Positions 29,951-38,506 of a stretch of DNA of 64,000 nt are shown here, piece after piece. The stretch comes from Rhizobium sp. Leaf262 (GTDB taxonomy: Bacteria; Pseudomonadota; Alphaproteobacteria; Rhizobiales; Rhizobiaceae). A model generated the notes under the pieces. It was not told the origin of the DNA. It worked only from the letters and a program-made list of their open reading frames with translations, and ran no database searches. The DNA lies in NCBI RefSeq assembly GCF_001422245.1, contig NZ_LMMM01000018.1:125088-189087 (forward strand), in the 5' to 3' direction. How positions within the stretch are numbered: position 1 is the stretch's first letter; every line of letters starts with the position of its first letter. The position numbers and the translations under genes are program-made.

Positions 29951-29980
29951 AAACCCGGCTGGAGCGATCCTGCCGGGTTT
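29951..29980. terminator. Bidirectional terminator between gap and higA
   Basis: AAACCCGGC (29951-29959) pairs with GCCGGGTTT (29972-29980). It is T-rich downstream on the plus strand and has A residues upstream, so it can serve gap and, less well, the converging higBA transcript. Confidence 0.85.
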
Positions 29981-30006
29981 TGTGTTTTGGGACATCAGTT
30001 CTAAGG

Positions 30007-30339
30007 TCAGCCCAGCGCGGTCTGCTGATCGATTGGCTTGCCGCTGAACGGCGCGACGTTGATCTCGCTTTCCCGCTTGCGCGCCTGCGCAATATCAAAG
30101 CTGTTCTGCATCCTCATCAGTGTGTCCATGGACACACCAAAGGCTTTCTCTATTCTCAACGCCATTTCCGAGGAGAGATGCGAACGCTCATTCAGCAGAG
30201 CCGACAAAGCCGCTCTCGTGACACCAAGAACCTGCGCCGCAGCCGTCACCGAAAGGCCTAGCGGTTCGATAATCTCGCTTTTGATGAAACCGCCGGGGTG
30301 AGCGGGGTTTTTCAGACGGATGCCTTGCATCGCATTCAT
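30007..30339 (-). CDS. higA: HigA family antitoxin
   Basis: The 110-residue product has an XRE-type helix-turn-helix (LSVTAAAQVLGVTRAALSAL) preceded by the HigA signature PAHPGGFIKSEIIEPLGL. It neutralises HigB and represses the operon. The ATG at 30339 follows AGGAGG; a GTG two codons earlier overlaps that ribosome binding site. It is the second gene of the higB-higA order, as is usual for this family. Confidence 0.92.
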   Translation of the reverse strand: MNAMQGIRLKNPAHPGGFIKSEIIEPLGLSVTAAAQVLGVTRAALSALLNERSHLSSEMALRIEKAFGVSMDTLMRMQNSFDIAQARKRESEINVAPFSGKPIDQQTALG

Positions 30340-30348
30340 AGCCACCTC

Positions 30349-30639
30349 CTAGTGGTAGTCTTCATAGTCCAGATCGACAATCTCGATTTCCGCTTGATCG
30401 ATCCGCAGTGTAATCCGCCAGTTCTTTGTGACGAACAGGCTCCAGGTGCCTTTACGATCGCCGGTCAGCTGATGCGCCTTCCAGCTCGGCATCGTCCGCA
30501 ATTCATCTTCGCGTTCCATATCCTGCAGAAAGGAAACGATGCGGAGCAGTTTTGGGACCACGGCGGCTTGCAAGCCGGACGCGTCATCGTCCTCAATCAA
30601 ACGGCGCAAACCTTTATGGATCACGTTTCGGATTTTCAT
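30349..30639 (-). CDS. higB: HigB/RelE-type toxin
   Basis: The 96-residue product begins MKIRNVIHKGLRRLIEDDD and has the RelE-fold core LKAHQL-like SWKAHQLTGDRKGTWSL, then NWRITLRID and a C-terminal DYEDYH. HigB toxins cleave mRNA on the ribosome. It precedes higA by 9 bases and starts just after a sigma-70-like promoter. Both genes lie on the minus strand between gap and the K+/H+ antiporter gene. Confidence 0.92.
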   Translation of the reverse strand: MKIRNVIHKGLRRLIEDDDASGLQAAVVPKLLRIVSFLQDMEREDELRTMPSWKAHQLTGDRKGTWSLFVTKNWRITLRIDQAEIEIVDLDYEDYH

Positions 30640-30646
30640 GAGTTGA

Positions 30647-30675
30647 AAAATACCCAGCAGTGCGCAAAGTGTCAA
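30647..30675 (-). promoter_or_regulatory. higBA promoter with overlapping palindrome
   Basis: The minus strand reads TTGACA (30670-30675), 17 bases, then TATTTT (30647-30652), just before higB. The -35 box lies in GTGT-AGCTTG-ACAC, a plausible HigA operator. The rest of the gap up to 30965 contains a small palindrome GTATC-ATTC-GATAC (30829-30842) and no gene. Confidence 0.6.
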
Positions 30676-30965
30676 GCTACACTATACGCTCGATACCCAT
30701 CTGCCGCGACGTCAAATCGATGGGAAAAAGCGTCGTTTTCCTTCACGCTCGCCTTGCTCTGGTCCATTTTCGCCCGGAAAAATCCAAGCTAGGGATTCGG
30801 TCGCGTTCCGTTGCGCTCCTGCCCTGCCGTATCATTCGATACACCTCGCCTTGCCCTGTCCGCTGCGCGAAACCAATGCGCCGTGGCCGTCCAAAACGTG
30901 GCGCATTGACTGCTGACGTGCGGGAGCATGTGTGCCACGCGGCCTTTCAAGAAAAGGACGTGTGC

Positions 30966-32840
30966 GTGGAATCGTTTTACATCTTGCTGCTGGTCGCCAC
31001 GCTCCTCGTTCTCGTTGCCGCTTTTTCCAGTCTCATTGCCTACCGCTTCGGCGCTCCACTGCTGCTTCTCTTCCTGATGATCGGCCTTGCTGCGGGCACG
31101 GATGGGCTTGGTATCCATTTCAGCAACAATCCGCTGGCCTATATGCTGGGTTCACTGGTGCTGGCCGTCATCCTTTTTGACTCCGGCTTCGGCACATCCA
31201 TCCAGTCCTTCAAACTGTCTGCCGGGCCGTCCATCTCGCTTGCCACCGTCGGCGTCGTGCTGACCTCGGTGTTCTTCGCCGGCGCCGCAGCCCTGCTGCT
31301 GGGCTTTTCATGGCTCGAAGGCCTGCTGCTCGGCTCCATCGTTGCCTCGACTGACGCAGCGGCGGTGTTCTTCCTGCTGCGCATCGGCGGCATCCATATC
31401 CGCGATCAGGTCCGCTCGACGCTCGAAGTCGAATCCGGCACCAATGATCCCATGGCGATCTTCCTCACCGTGGCCTTGGTGGAAATCGTCTCGAAAGGTC
31501 AGGGACTGGCGGGTATCGATGCCAGCTTCCTGCTGCTCTTCATCCAGGAAATGGGCCTCGGCGTCATCTTCGGGGTCTTGGGCGGCCTGATGATCGTCAA
31601 TGTCGTCAACCGCTTTCAGGTGGATCGCGGGCTGGTGCCCATTCTCGTTCTGGCGCTGGCGCTGCTGGTCTTTTCCTTCACCGGCGCGCTCCATGGCAGC
31701 GGCTTCCTTGCCGTTTACGTCGCTGGCATCGTTGCAGGCAATCGCAAGATTTTCGCCAAGGGCGCCATCCGCCGGTTTCACGAGGGCATGACCTGGCTCG
31801 CCCAGATCATCATGTTCCTGATGCTCGGCCTTCTCGCCACACCCTCACAGTTCCCCGCCATCATCATGCCTGCGGTGCTGCTGGCGCTGTTCCTCATCTT
31901 CATCGCAAGACCGCTGGCCGTCTGGCTCAGCCTCATGCCCTTCAACTATACCCAGCAGGAAACCACCTTCGTCGCCTGGGTCGGCCTGCGCGGTGCCGTT
32001 TCCATTCTACTGGCAATCCTTCCAGCTCTCGGAGGACTTGAGGGCGCTGAAACTTATTTCAACGCCGCCTTCATCATCGTACTCGTGTCGCTATTGCTGC
32101 AAGGCTGGACCATCAAGCCCGTCGCCACCCGCCTTGGCCTCATCGTGCCACCGCGCATGGGCGATGTGGACAAGCTGGAGGTAGACCTGCCCGGCACCGC
32201 CAACCATGAACTCATCTCCTACCGCGTCGCCAAAGGCAGCGCCGTGCTTCAGGGTGAGCGTATCCCCCGCTGGGCCATGCCCTCGCTGGTGGTGCGCGAT
32301 GGCAAATCCATCCGCTATCAATATGCCGGCCGCCTGCGGGAAAACGATCTGGTCTATCTCTTCGTCATGCCCAGCTATGCCCGCCTGCTGGACCGGCTGT
32401 TTGCCAGCGCCAAACCGGTCACCAAGGATGACGAGGACATCTTCGGCACCTTCGCCATTTCGCCCCAAGGCCCGGCAAAGGAGCTCGATGCCTCCTATGG
32501 CCCTGGCCTTCTGTCGCAGCAGGAACTGTCGATGACAGTCGGAGAACTCATCCAGAACAGGTTCGGTGGAAAAGCGGAATATGCCGACCGCGTCCGCCTC
32601 GGCTCGCTCATCCTCATCGTCCGAGACCTCGATGAAAACCACGCCATATCCAGCGTCGGCATCTCGCTGGAGCCGGTGGAGCCCGCCACGGCGCTACCCG
32701 TCTTCATCAGCCTCAAGGAAATCGTCCATCGCACCCGCAGCCATTTTGCCGAAAAACGGCGCGCGCACAGAGCCGCTGCCGCCGGTAACAAGATACCAGC
32801 CCCGGCAGACGCTACTGGTCACGCAGAAAATGATCACTGA
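30966..32840 (+). CDS. K+/H+ antiporter, CPA1/NhaP2 (CvrA) type
   Basis: The 624-residue product has about 12 membrane segments of a Na_H_exchanger domain (residues about 1-390), with [13 protein letters not shown] and [10 protein letters not shown], which carry the ion-binding Asp residues. A TrkA-C domain (about 395-490) and a C-terminal CorC-type transporter-associated domain (about 520-600) follow. That order is typical of CvrA/NhaP2 potassium/proton antiporters. I use the GTG at 30966 with AAGGA 8-9 bases upstream; the open frame to 30660 is not membrane-like. Confidence 0.9.
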   Translation: MESFYILLLVATLLVLVAAFSSLIAYRFGAPLLLLFLMIGLAAGTDGLGIHFSNNPLAYMLGSLVLAVILFDSGFGTSIQSFKLSAGPSISLATVGVVLTSVFFAGAAALLLGFSWLEGLLLGSIVASTDAAAVFFLLRIGGIHIRDQVRSTLEVESGTNDPMAIFLTVALVEIVSKGQGLAGIDASFLLLFIQEMGLGVIFGVLGGLMIVNVVNRFQVDRGLVPILVLALALLVFSFTGALHGSGFLAVYVAGIVAGNRKIFAKGAIRRFHEGMTWLAQIIMFLMLGLLATPSQFPAIIMPAVLLALFLIFIARPLAVWLSLMPFNYTQQETTFVAWVGLRGAVSILLAILPALGGLEGAETYFNAAFIIVLVSLLLQGWTIKPVATRLGLIVPPRMGDVDKLEVDLPGTANHELISYRVAKGSAVLQGERIPRWAMPSLVVRDGKSIRYQYAGRLRENDLVYLFVMPSYARLLDRLFASAKPVTKDDEDIFGTFAISPQGPAKELDASYGPGLLSQQELSMTVGELIQNRFGGKAEYADRVRLGSLILIVRDLDENHAISSVGISLEPVEPATALPVFISLKEIVHRTRSHFAEKRRAHRAAAAGNKIPAPADATGHAENDH

Positions 32841-32914
32841 GCGACTTGCACCGCCGGTCAGGCATAGTATGGTCGCGCCCCAAGCCATTCCATCAACGAC
32901 AGCAGGATCGATAC

Positions 32915-34117
32915 ATGCCCGCCTTCAAGACCCTCGATCACCTCACCGACATCACCGGAAAGCGCGTTCTCGTCCGCGTCGATCTCAACGTGCCGGTTGC
33001 TGACGGCAAGGTCACAGACAAGACCCGCATCGAACGCGTCGCCCCCACCATTCTCGAACTGTCGAAAAAGGGCGCGAAAGTCATTCTGCTGGCCCATTTC
33101 GGCCGCCCGAAGGGTGAACCGGTCGCGGATATGTCGCTCTCCCTCATCACATCAGCCGTTGAAGAAGTGCTCGGCAACTCCATCCATTTCGCTGCGGAAG
33201 CCATCGGCGCACCGGCGGCAGAGGCCGTGGCCAAGATGCAGAATGGCGATGTCCTGCTTCTGGAAAACACCCGCTTCCACAAGGGCGAAGAAAAGAACGA
33301 TGCCGACTTCGTGGCCGAACTGGCAAAGAACGGCGATATCTACGTCAACGATGCCTTCTCCGCCGCACACCGCGCCCACGCCTCCACGGAAGGCCTCGCT
33401 CGCCACCTGCCAGCTTACGCCGGTCGCACCATGCAGGCGGAGCTTGAGGCGCTGGAAAAGGGCCTCGGCGCACCCGCCCGCCCGGTCGTTGCCATCGTCG
33501 GTGGCGCAAAGGTATCGAGCAAAATCGACCTGCTGATGAACCTCGTCAAGAAAGTCGATGCCCTCGTCATCGGTGGCGGCATGGCCAACACTTTCCTCGC
33601 CGCACGCGGCACAAATGTCGGCAAATCGCTTTGCGAGCATGATCTGGCCGAAACCGCCAAGCAGATCATGATCGAAGCCGCCACCGCTGGCTGCGCCATC
33701 GTGCTGCCGGAAGACGGTGTCGTTGCGCGTGAGTTCAAGGCCAATGCCGACAACGAAATCGTGGATATCAACGCCATCCCAGAAGACGCCATGGTTCTGG
33801 ACGTCGGCCCCAAATCCGTCGAAGCCATCAAGGGCTGGATTTCCCGCGCCGAAACGCTGGTCTGGAACGGCCCCCTCGGCGCCTTCGAAATCGCCCCCTT
33901 CGACAAGGCAACCGTCGCCGCCGCCCAGCACGCCGCCGAATGCACCAGAAACGGCAAACTCGTCTCCGTCGCCGGTGGCGGCGATACGGTGGCCGCTCTC
34001 AACCACGCCGGCGTGACGGCAGACTTCACCTACATCTCCACCGCAGGCGGCGCTTTCCTGGAATGGATGGAAGGCAAGGTTCTTCCAGGTGTAGCGATCC
34101 TCAACGAACAGAAGTAA
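32915..34117 (+). CDS. pgk: Phosphoglycerate kinase
   Basis: Pgk transfers phosphate between 1,3-bisphosphoglycerate and ADP. The 400-residue product starts [20 protein letters not shown], with the substrate-binding [23 protein letters not shown] and [12 protein letters not shown]. The C-terminal nucleotide domain has WNGPLGAFE and [11 protein letters not shown]. The ATG at 32915 follows AGGA. It lies 74 bases after the antiporter gene and converges on a toxin-antitoxin pair. Confidence 0.97.
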   Translation: MPAFKTLDHLTDITGKRVLVRVDLNVPVADGKVTDKTRIERVAPTILELSKKGAKVILLAHFGRPKGEPVADMSLSLITSAVEEVLGNSIHFAAEAIGAPAAEAVAKMQNGDVLLLENTRFHKGEEKNDADFVAELAKNGDIYVNDAFSAAHRAHASTEGLARHLPAYAGRTMQAELEALEKGLGAPARPVVAIVGGAKVSSKIDLLMNLVKKVDALVIGGGMANTFLAARGTNVGKSLCEHDLAETAKQIMIEAATAGCAIVLPEDGVVAREFKANADNEIVDINAIPEDAMVLDVGPKSVEAIKGWISRAETLVWNGPLGAFEIAPFDKATVAAAQHAAECTRNGKLVSVAGGGDTVAALNHAGVTADFTYISTAGGAFLEWMEGKVLPGVAILNEQK

Positions 34118-34128
34118 TCGCTCAAAAA

Positions 34129-34422
34129 TTACTGTGCCGAATGGGCCTTGGCGGTCATATCTACGCCAAGCGCACGCATAACGGCCAGCGTTGTCTTGAG
34201 CGTCGGGTTTCCCCGTTCGCTGAAGGACCGATAAAGCTGTTCACGCGACAGCCCCGTTTTACGGGATATCTCGGTCATACCCTTGGCGCGTGCCACCACG
34301 CCAAGGGCTTTGGCAACATAGGCCGCATCGCCGGTTTCAAAGGCATCCGCCATGAAAGCAGCGATTTCCTCATCATCCACCAGGGCGGCGGCTGGGTCGT
34401 ACGTGGAAAGCTTTTCACTCAT
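34129..34422 (-). CDS. Addiction-module antidote protein (HI1420-like)
   Basis: The 97-residue product starts MSEKLSTYDPAAALVDDEEI, then has the helix-turn-helix EISRKTGLSREQLYRSFSER and GNPTLKTTLAVMRALGV. This is the HI1420/HigA2-like antidote family that is encoded downstream of a RelE-like toxin. Its start overlaps the toxin's 3' end by 8 bases. The stop faces pgk after 11 bases. Confidence 0.9.
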   Translation of the reverse strand: MSEKLSTYDPAAALVDDEEIAAFMADAFETGDAAYVAKALGVVARAKGMTEISRKTGLSREQLYRSFSERGNPTLKTTLAVMRALGVDMTAKAHSAQ

Positions 34423-34720
34423 TTTCTGAACTCCATTCCTTGGCAAGCTTTTTGGCAGCAGCAATGTCGCGAGCCTGAGATCCCTTGTCTCCACCACAGA
34501 GCAAGACGATCAAAAGATTTCCGCGCTGCTGAAAATAAACGCGATATCCCGGCCCATGGTGAATTCGCAACTCGCTGACGCCTTCACCCACTGGCTCGAC
34601 ATCACCGGGCAACCCTGCCGCCAGCCGCATCAAACGCGCCGCGATAAGGGTTCTAGCGCGCTTGTCCCTCAGACGGGATTCCCATCTGGCGAATACGGTC
34701 GTCTGCCTTAGCTCGATCAT
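34415..34720 (-). CDS. RelE/ParE-like toxin (HI1419/Gp49 family)
   Basis: The 101-residue product starts MIELRQTTVFARWESRLRD and contains GVSELRIHHGPGYRVYFQQ and LLCGGDKGSQARDI, the signature of the HI1419/phage Gp49-like toxin family. It is encoded immediately upstream of and overlapping its antidote. It lies on the minus strand between pgk and the aldolase gene, probably under an autoregulated promoter. Confidence 0.9.
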   Translation of the reverse strand: MIELRQTTVFARWESRLRDKRARTLIAARLMRLAAGLPGDVEPVGEGVSELRIHHGPGYRVYFQQRGNLLIVLLCGGDKGSQARDIAAAKKLAKEWSSENE

Positions 34721-34730
34721 GAATTTTTTT

Positions 34731-34746
34731 GTAGTATAAAAACTAC
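34731..34746 (-). promoter_or_regulatory. Operator-like palindrome over the toxin-antitoxin promoter
   Basis: GTAGT (34731-34735) and ACTAC (34742-34746) form an inverted repeat overlapping a minus-strand TATACT -10 box (34733-34738), about 12-25 bases before the toxin start. This is the expected place for autorepression by the antidote. No convincing -35 box was found. Confidence 0.5.
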
Positions 34747-34813
34747 AGACATACAATCCTCTCGCTTAAGACCATTTCGCATTTAAAAAATTTTAAAGAT
34801 TTCCTAAAGTTTC

Positions 34814-34840
34814 AAACGATTGAAATCATTTCAATCGTTT
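34814..34840. promoter_or_regulatory. 27-bp perfect palindrome upstream of the aldolase gene
   Basis: AAACGATTGAAAT (34814-34826), a single central C and its exact complement (34828-34840) form a perfect 13+1+13 palindrome about 76 bases before the aldolase start. It contains two overlapping TTGAAACGATTGAA-like units, reminiscent of LacI/Cra-type operators. The regulator is unknown. Confidence 0.65.
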
Positions 34841-34916
34841 CAATGAGTTAGCGTGCCATTTTCTCGCCTTGGAACTTCTGATACCCAAAAATCATTATGC
34901 CAAGGGAGATTGAAAA

Positions 34917-35942
34917 ATGACTGAGCGTCTTGAAGATATCGCAGTGAAAATGGTTGCCAATGGCAAGGGTCTGCTGGCTGCCGACGAGTCCACCGGCACG
35001 ATTAAGAAGCGCTTTGACAGCATTGGCCTGGAGTCGACGGAAACCAGCCGTCGCGACTACCGTGAGATGCTGTTCCGTACAGATGACGCCATGAAGGACT
35101 GCATTTCCGGCGTCATTCTTTACGAGGAAACCCTGTTCCAGAAGGCAGCCGATGGCAGGCCTTTTGTAGACATCATCAAGGCAGCGGGCAGCATTCCCGG
35201 CATCAAGGTCGACACCGGCGCAAAGCCGCAGGCTTTCTTCCCCGGCGAAACCGTCACGGAAGGCCTCGATGGTCTCGCTGACCGCCTGAAAAAATATTAT
35301 GACGCCGGTGCACGTTTCGCCAAGTGGCGCGGCGTCATCAATATCGGTCAGGGTCTTCCCACATGGGGCTCGATCAAGGCCGATTCGCAGGCGCTTGCGC
35401 GCTATGCCGCTCTCTGCCAGCAGGCTGGTATCGTTCCCATCGTCGAGCCTGAGGTGCTGATGGATGGCGAACCGGGCACCCACAGCATCGACCGTTGCGC
35501 CGAAGTGACCGAATGGGTTCTGCGCACCGTCTTTACCGACCTTTACGATGCACGGATCAACCTCGAAGGCATGATCCTGAAGCCGAACATGGTCATCGAT
35601 GGCAAGAACGCCCGCAAGGCCTCCGTTGATGAAGTTGCGGAAAAGACCGTCAAGGTGTTGAAGGCAACCGTCCCATCCGCCGTCCCCGGCGTCGCCTTCC
35701 TTTCCGGCGGCCAGTCCGCCGGAGAAGCAACCGCGCATCTCTCGGCCATGAACAGCGGCTACGACCTGCCTTGGGCACTGACCTTCTCCTACGGTCGCGC
35801 CCTTCAGGACACCGCTCTGAAGGCATGGGGTGGAAAGGCTGAAAACGTCGCCGCCGGCCAGCGCGCCTTCCGCCACCGCGCCGAAATGAACTCGCTTGCC
35901 GCGCTCGGCAACTGGACGCAGGAACAGGAAAAAGCCGCCTGA
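34917..35942 (+). CDS. fda: Class I fructose-bisphosphate aldolase
   Basis: The enzyme cleaves fructose-1,6-bisphosphate. The 341-residue product is a class I (Schiff-base) aldolase: GLLAADESTGTIKKRF (18-33), KWRGVI (136-141) and the catalytic lysine K222 in GMILKPNM, with a Gly-rich phosphate site LSGGQSAGEA. The family length is as expected. It closes the tkt-gap-pgk-aldolase block and is followed by a strong terminator. The long perfect palindrome upstream suggests dedicated sugar-responsive control. Confidence 0.95.
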   Translation: MTERLEDIAVKMVANGKGLLAADESTGTIKKRFDSIGLESTETSRRDYREMLFRTDDAMKDCISGVILYEETLFQKAADGRPFVDIIKAAGSIPGIKVDTGAKPQAFFPGETVTEGLDGLADRLKKYYDAGARFAKWRGVINIGQGLPTWGSIKADSQALARYAALCQQAGIVPIVEPEVLMDGEPGTHSIDRCAEVTEWVLRTVFTDLYDARINLEGMILKPNMVIDGKNARKASVDEVAEKTVKVLKATVPSAVPGVAFLSGGQSAGEATAHLSAMNSGYDLPWALTFSYGRALQDTALKAWGGKAENVAAGQRAFRHRAEMNSLAALGNWTQEQEKAA

Positions 35943-35980
35943 TACTGGCAACCCCTGATACTGTGCAACCAATGACACGC

Positions 35981-36012
35981 AAACCGCCCGCAATCCAGTT
36001 GCGGGCGGTTTC
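35981..36012 (+). terminator. Terminator of the aldolase gene
   Basis: AACCGCCCGCAA (35982-35993) pairs with TTGCGGGCGGTT (35999-36010) and is followed by TCATTTT. It lies 39 bases after the stop. Confidence 0.9.
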
Positions 36013-36136
36013 ATTTTGCGACGTCCCACTCAGTCGATGCGAGATCATGTCGCACCTTAAGCCACAGGAATGCAGGCAACCGGTCAGCTTGCCAGCGTTG
36101 TGGCGGGTATAGCACTCTCTACGAACAGAGCGTGCC

Positions 36137-36300
36137 GCTACCCCCCTCTGCCTTGCCAGGCATCTCCCCCACAGGTGGGGAGATCGACTCGTGGATGGCG
36201 CCCGGCCATCTCAAAGGCTGCGGATAAAGCGGGGAGCGCGAGCCCAGCCGATCTCCCTCCTTGTGGGGGAGATGGCCGGCAGGCCAGAGGGGGGTAAACC
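36137..36300. repeat. RIME-like palindromic intergenic repeat, copy 3
   Basis: Arms at 36137-36173 and 36262-36300 match those at 1714-1878 and 22395-22560 with a few changes. Here the GGTGGGG core end lies next to the left arm, so this copy is inverted relative to the other two. Confidence 0.85.
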
Positions 36301-36359
36301 CCAAACACTGAGGTCTCCGTCGGGATCGCCCGGTCGTTTGGCGTCGGCGCAAGCGGCGA

Positions 36360-36581
36360 GACCCCTCACTTGCAATTTCTAACACTTAGCTGACGCTAAG
36401 ATATTGAAATTGCTTTCTCTCCCACAAGGGGAGAGATGAGGCGTGTGCCGCACCCTCACTTCCGTCTTCAACGGTCATACAAAAGATTCGGCGGCGCGGC
36501 TCGTTACCTCTCCCCTTATGGGAGAGGAAGAAAAATCATGATCTTAGCTTGCTAAGTCATAGATTTTTCAGGTGAGGGGTC
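36360..36581. repeat. Second-type palindromic intergenic element
   Basis: Termini GACCCCTCACTTG (36360-36372) and CAGGTGAGGGGTC (36569-36581) are inverted. Just inside are smaller hairpins, CTTAGC...GCTAAG on each side, and CTCTCCC/GGGAGAG arms. The whole element could fold into one long cruciform. It abuts RIME copy 3 and is non-coding. Confidence 0.75.
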
Positions 36582-36717
36582 GCGCCTCATCCACCGACCT
36601 AAAAATCAACGCTTAAAAAACATAAGAACAAATTCAACAACTTACGCGATTTCCGCCAAAATAATCAAAAATTCCCCCCGCATCTTTCTCAATGGCCCCC
36701 AAACCGCCCGCACACTG

Positions 36718-36893
36718 CTCCCGTTCCGCCCTCGGATACACCGCAAGGCGTTGCGGCGAGGCGGGACCGGCGCTGGGGTTGGGAGGGTGACGCAAACCTT
36801 TCAACCTCCCGTTCCGCCCTCGGATACACCGCAAGGCGTTGCGGCGAGGCGGGACCGGCGCTGGGGTTGGGAGGGTGACGCAAACCTTTCAAC
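36718..36893. repeat. Tandem duplication, 88-bp unit
   Basis: Two head-to-tail copies (36718-36805 and 36806-36893) of a GC-rich 88-base unit beginning CTCCCGTTCCGCCCTCGGAT are nearly identical. The unit contains hairpins such as CCGCAAGGCGTTGCGGCG. Confidence 0.85.
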
Positions 36894-37052
36894 CTCGGGG
36901 TCGGGCAGCGATCTCCCCGGTGGGACGGGAGAAAGGCGGCGGCGGTTTCGGACCGGCTGTCGCGGCCTTTCCAATGTCCGGACCGGCCCGGCATGTCTTT
37001 GCTGCAAAACACCGTTTCGGGTTTTGCGGTTGAGGCCATGGCGGTCCGGTTC

Positions 37053-37218
37053 GCCCACCACCGGGTGTACCGACAGCTCATCGTCCTCTGGTCGAACGCG
37101 ACCATGGGGATTGAAGCGAAAGTCAGGCGGTACACGCCCACCACCGGGTGTACCGACAGCTCATCGTCCTCTGGTCGAACGCGACCATGGGGATTGAAGC
37201 GAAAGTCAGGCGGTACAC
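37053..37218. repeat. Tandem duplication, 83-bp unit bounded by inverted ends
   Basis: Two identical 83-base copies (37053-37135 and 37136-37218). Within each, GTGTACCG near the start and CGGTACAC at the end are inverted repeats, and GGTCG-AACG-CGACC forms an inner hairpin. Each unit could therefore fold as a separate stem-loop. Confidence 0.85.
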
Positions 37219-37739
37219 AGGAACACGCTGCATCTGCCCCGCACCGTTGTGAAACGGCGCGGACGGATCGCGAGATCGCCACCGGCGAATGTGCCCGGTG
37301 GTGAACTTGCGGAGAACGGATCGATGGCTGCGGGCGCTTCGTCAGAATGAAGCCTCGTATCCTCGAAGGCAGATGTGGCCGAACTGGCAGGCGACGGCTT
37401 TGGCAATGAAGCCGCCGCCACCCGGAGGGTTGAGGGTTGGACCTTGAACATGTCCGACCGTTCCAACGGCAAGGCCCCCTTGCCCCCCGGGATATGCCAG
37501 CCGTGGCAAGAGGATCGCTGTTTGGCCAAAAGAGCTGAACGGGGCGCTGCGAGGTGCCATTCTTAGACTACCCAACGAGGCAACTTAAAGCGCCCCGTCC
37601 GAATACCCCATGGCCGTGAATGGCGGTGGACACTGAGAGAAGGTCATGCCACGGGCAGGTGCTGCCGCGTGAACGGCGAAGCTTTGCTGAGCGGTGGCCG
37701 GGTTTTTTGACAGGATTGGATTTGGAGTGCGTGGCTGGA
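37219..37739. other. Gene-free GC-rich stretch
   Basis: No reading frame here resembles a protein, and frames on both strands look like composition artefacts. I see one long imperfect pairing (GGGGCGCTGCGAGG region against CCTCG...AGCGCCCC, about 37537-37600) and nothing else recognisable. It could be non-coding RNA or decayed sequence. Confidence 0.4.
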
Positions 37740-38133
37740 TGCTTCGAGGCCCCTGCGGGGCGCCTCAGCATGAGGAAGGTGGGTGTGGTGGCCGGTTGCC
37801 GCAACAAGCATTGAGCAAAGGCACAACAGAGCAACCCTCATCCTGAGGTGCGCAGGCGCAGCCGGAGCCTCGAAGGACGGGGGTTGCGGGCTTGGGGCAG
37901 AACGCGCGGCGGATGCTTCGAGGCCCCTGCGGGGCGCCTCAGCATGAGGGCGGCGGGTGTGGTGGGCGGTTGCTGCAAATGACGTTGAAAGCACGGCGCA
38001 ACAGAGCAACCCTCATCCTGAGGCGCGCAGGCGCAGCCGGAGCCTCGAAGGACGGGGGTGCGGGCTCGGGGCAGGAGTGCGCGGCAGATGCTTCGAGGCT
38101 TTGCCCTTCGGCCAAAGCGCCTCAGCATGAGGG
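37740..38133. repeat. Dispersed palindromic repeat array (CTTCGAGGC/CCTCAGCATGAGG type), period 175
   Basis: The unit CATCCTGAGG...GGAGCCTCGAAGGACGGGG (starts 37831 and 38006) alternates with GCTTCGAGGC...CCTCAGCATGAGG (37740, 37915, 38090). This gives about two and a quarter copies with a 175-base period. The two halves are inverted relatives of each other. Repeats of this style are common in Rhizobiales intergenic DNA. Confidence 0.8.
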
Positions 38134-38217
38134 CGGTGGGTACGAGCCACCCTTCACAACAAAGATGCAGGTGCACCACAGCACCCCTCAGTGCAACCAC
38201 CTAAGCCCTCACCCCGG

Positions 38218-38373
38218 TCACGGGCGCAAAAGTAGCACGAGCGTCCAGATCACAAACGCCGCAACGGCGATTTTCCAGCAGTCGCCGCGCCGTCTCAGGC
38301 CCGGCAGGCCGAGTGGGCGGATGAGCTGGATACACATTGCCAGCAGCAAAAAAAGGCCTATCGCCTTTGTCAT
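38218..38373 (-). CDS. Small membrane protein, 51 residues
   Basis: The peptide starts MTKAIGLFLLLAMCIQLIRP and continues LGLPGLRRRGDCWKIAVAAF, ending in a second hydrophobic stretch. Two membrane helices flank a short basic loop. I recall similar 50-residue proteins across Rhizobiales, but no function is known. The longer open frame upstream (to 38445) is not needed. It is divergent from the MFS gene. Confidence 0.7.
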   Translation of the reverse strand: MTKAIGLFLLLAMCIQLIRPLGLPGLRRRGDCWKIAVAAFVIWTLVLLLRP

Positions 38374-38506
38374 ACCGAAACCTTTTGGCTTTAATGGACG
38401 AGCGTCACAGGCTGGACATTTTTCATGTCCACCAAGGACAGGCAACCGATCGCCAAATCGCCGTTCCTAGATCGACACCATGAATCGCTTAGCATGAGAG
38501 TGGCTT

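Noticed and set aside
36634..37282. Minus-strand frames with repeated RLKGLRHPPNPSAG-type peptides
   Set aside because: They arise from the 88- and 83-base tandem units, change frame between copies and resemble no protein.
36700..37610. Possible RNase P RNA or tmRNA in the gene-free region
   Set aside because: I found neither the GAGGAAAGTCC-type core of RNase P RNA nor a tRNA-like end with a TpsiC sequence. Left as unexplained DNA.
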